Shown here: positions 63,258-64,000 of the stretch, in pieces
How the letters are laid out: every line of letters starts with the position of its first letter
How positions within the stretch are numbered: position 1 is the stretch's first letter
DNA from: Phycisphaerae bacterium
GTDB lineage: Bacteria; Planctomycetota; Phycisphaerae; UBA1845; JAFGLZ01
Assembly: GCA_016927755.1 (NCBI GenBank)
Contig: JAFGLZ010000043.1
Location: 1-64,000, forward strand
DNA: 64,000 nucleotides
Direction of reading: 5' to 3'
The notes under the pieces: generated by a model
Told to the model about the DNA's origin: nothing
The model's database searches: none
The model's input: the letters and a program-made list of their open reading frames with translations, nothing else
Program-made: the position numbers and the translations under genes

Positions 63258-64000
63258 ATGCCGCCACCGACCCGTCAGCCAGGCCTCCGGGGCAAGGTCC
63301 TGCGGTTCGCCGCGGGGGTGATCGTTCTCGTCCTCCTGGGCGGATACCTGCTGGCCAACCGAGAGGCATTGACGCCGGCACTGAGGATCAACTGGACCCA
63401 CCTGCTGCTCGTCTCGCTGGGCGTCTGGCTGGTCATCCTCGTCAGGGCGTTCCAGATTCGGGCACTGCTCGGCGCGCTTCGGTCGCGCGCGGGCATCGTC
63501 TACCTCATGGCCATCAACGTGGCCACGAGTTTCCTGAACCTGTTGCCCGTTCGCGTCGGCGTGGCGATGGGGGCCGTCTGGCTGCGTCGGCAGTGCGGTC
63601 TGAGGTACGCCCGCTTCCTCAGCCTGGCCGTGGCGACGATCGGGCTCGGCCTGGTGACGTCCGGGGCGTTCGGCCTGATTGGGACTGTCAGTTCGACGAG
63701 GATGTCGACAACCTCCCGCGCGGTGATGGCGGTCATTTGTGGCCTGGGCGTCGTCGTGCCCACGTTGCTGTGTCTTGTTCCCGGGCCGGCTCGTCCGGTC
63801 TTCTCCGGTCGATTCAGAAGGGGGTTGCGTCGTTTCGTACTGGGACTCAGACGAATCGTACGGCAGCGCGCGGTCCTGTGGCAGTCATTGCTGGCCCAGG
63901 CCGGCCAATATCTGCTGCGGTGCGCCAGACTCTACCTGATCTTTCGCGTCTGCGGCTTCGAGATCGATCTGCCGGGGATCCTGGTCGTCCAATCGCTGAT
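63258..64000 (+). CDS. Partial UPF0104/LPG-synthase-type membrane protein
   Basis: Open to the right window edge, so the 3' end is missing (about 247 residues seen). At least five hydrophobic helices are visible (VLRFAAGVIVLVLLGGYLLA, HLLLVSLGVWLVILVRAF, LSLAVATIGLGLVTSGAFGL, AVMAVICGLGVVVPTLLCLV and the final ILVVQSL segment). The segment IVYLMAINVATSFLNLLPVRVGVAMGAVWLRRQCGL is the conserved core of the UPF0104/LPG synthase transmembrane family. Members may flip or synthesise lipids. ATG 63249 in the same frame overlaps the FabH-like gene's stop; ATG 63258 comes just after it. Confidence 0.75.
   Translation, partial: MPPPTRQPGLRGKVLRFAAGVIVLVLLGGYLLANREALTPALRINWTHLLLVSLGVWLVILVRAFQIRALLGALRSRAGIVYLMAINVATSFLNLLPVRVGVAMGAVWLRRQCGLRYARFLSLAVATIGLGLVTSGAFGLIGTVSSTRMSTTSRAVMAVICGLGVVVPTLLCLVPGPARPVFSGRFRRGLRRFVLGLRRIVRQRAVLWQSLLAQAGQYLLRCARLYLIFRVCGFEIDLPGILVVQSL

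Noticed and set aside
62131..63381. 416-codon minus-strand frame opposite the FabH-like gene
   Set aside because: It is antisense to a gene with clear thiolase-fold motifs, and the translation has no domain.

Overview
The window is a GC-rich chromosomal segment that most resembles a member of the Planctomycetota, perhaps a Phycisphaerae-like lineage. This is inferred from gene content: Tat-exported Gfo/Idh/MocA oxidoreductases, an ECF sigma factor next to a zinc-finger Ser/Thr kinase, GxGYxYP and SUMF1-type proteins, FG-GAP glycosidases, and many secreted carbohydrate-active enzymes. No rRNA or marker gene is present to fix the taxonomy. I see no CRISPR array, no intact transposase or integrase, and no replication origin.

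Layout. 0-4 kb: a hypothetical acidic protein, a multi-pass membrane protein, and a radical SAM gene coupled to a small unknown ORF. 4-10.6 kb (minus strand): a Tat oxidoreductase, a tetraheme NapC-like/SUMF1 fusion, a relic C-terminus of a surface protein, and a GH5-like glycosidase with an FG-GAP propeller. 10.8-18.3 kb: a block bounded by an intact tRNA-Val(GAC) and a 42-bp copy of that tRNA's 3' half. It carries catalase, a CNNM/CBS protein, a bacterial eRF1-like protein, HPF, a DksA/TraR-type zinc finger and a sigma-54 activator, so it looks like a stress/dormancy genomic island. 18.5-24.4 kb: a second Gfo/Idh/MocA gene, then a minus-strand operon anmK-murQ-GT4-secreted glycosidase-like protein (cell-wall sugar salvage). 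24.6-25.8 kb: a lipoprotein and aat. 26-33.2 kb (plus strand): a CDF transporter fused to an HflK-type SPFH domain, followed by hflC and another hflK-like gene, then ECF sigma factor, zinc-finger kinase and tadA with 4-bp overlaps. 33.2-39.5 kb (minus): a GxGYxYP protein and a 1535-residue secreted glycosidase-like protein. 39.8-46.3 kb (plus): speA, a ceramidase-like protein, a Tat-exported endonuclease/exonuclease/phosphatase-fold protein, a 2-Cys peroxiredoxin and a Ca2+/cation antiporter. 46.4-58.5 kb (plus): a glycan-degradation locus with heparinase II/III-like protein, two tandem GH29 alpha-L-fucosidases, M14 peptidase, FAD-dependent oxidoreductase, alpha/beta hydrolase, sulfotransferase and sialidase. 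58.6-64 kb: a MacAB-type ABC exporter (minus) and, on plus, a FabH-like ketosynthase followed by a truncated UPF0104/LPG-synthase-type membrane protein.

Together these genes suggest a heterotroph that degrades complex fucose-, sialic-acid- or uronate-containing polymers outside the cytoplasm, recycles cell-wall sugars, and carries oxidative-stress and ribosome-dormancy functions. The most unusual items are the CDF-SPFH fusion in a three-gene SPFH operon, the multiheme cytochrome-SUMF1 fusion, the tRNA-bounded stress island, and a GH29 pair in which one copy has lost two fucose-binding histidines.
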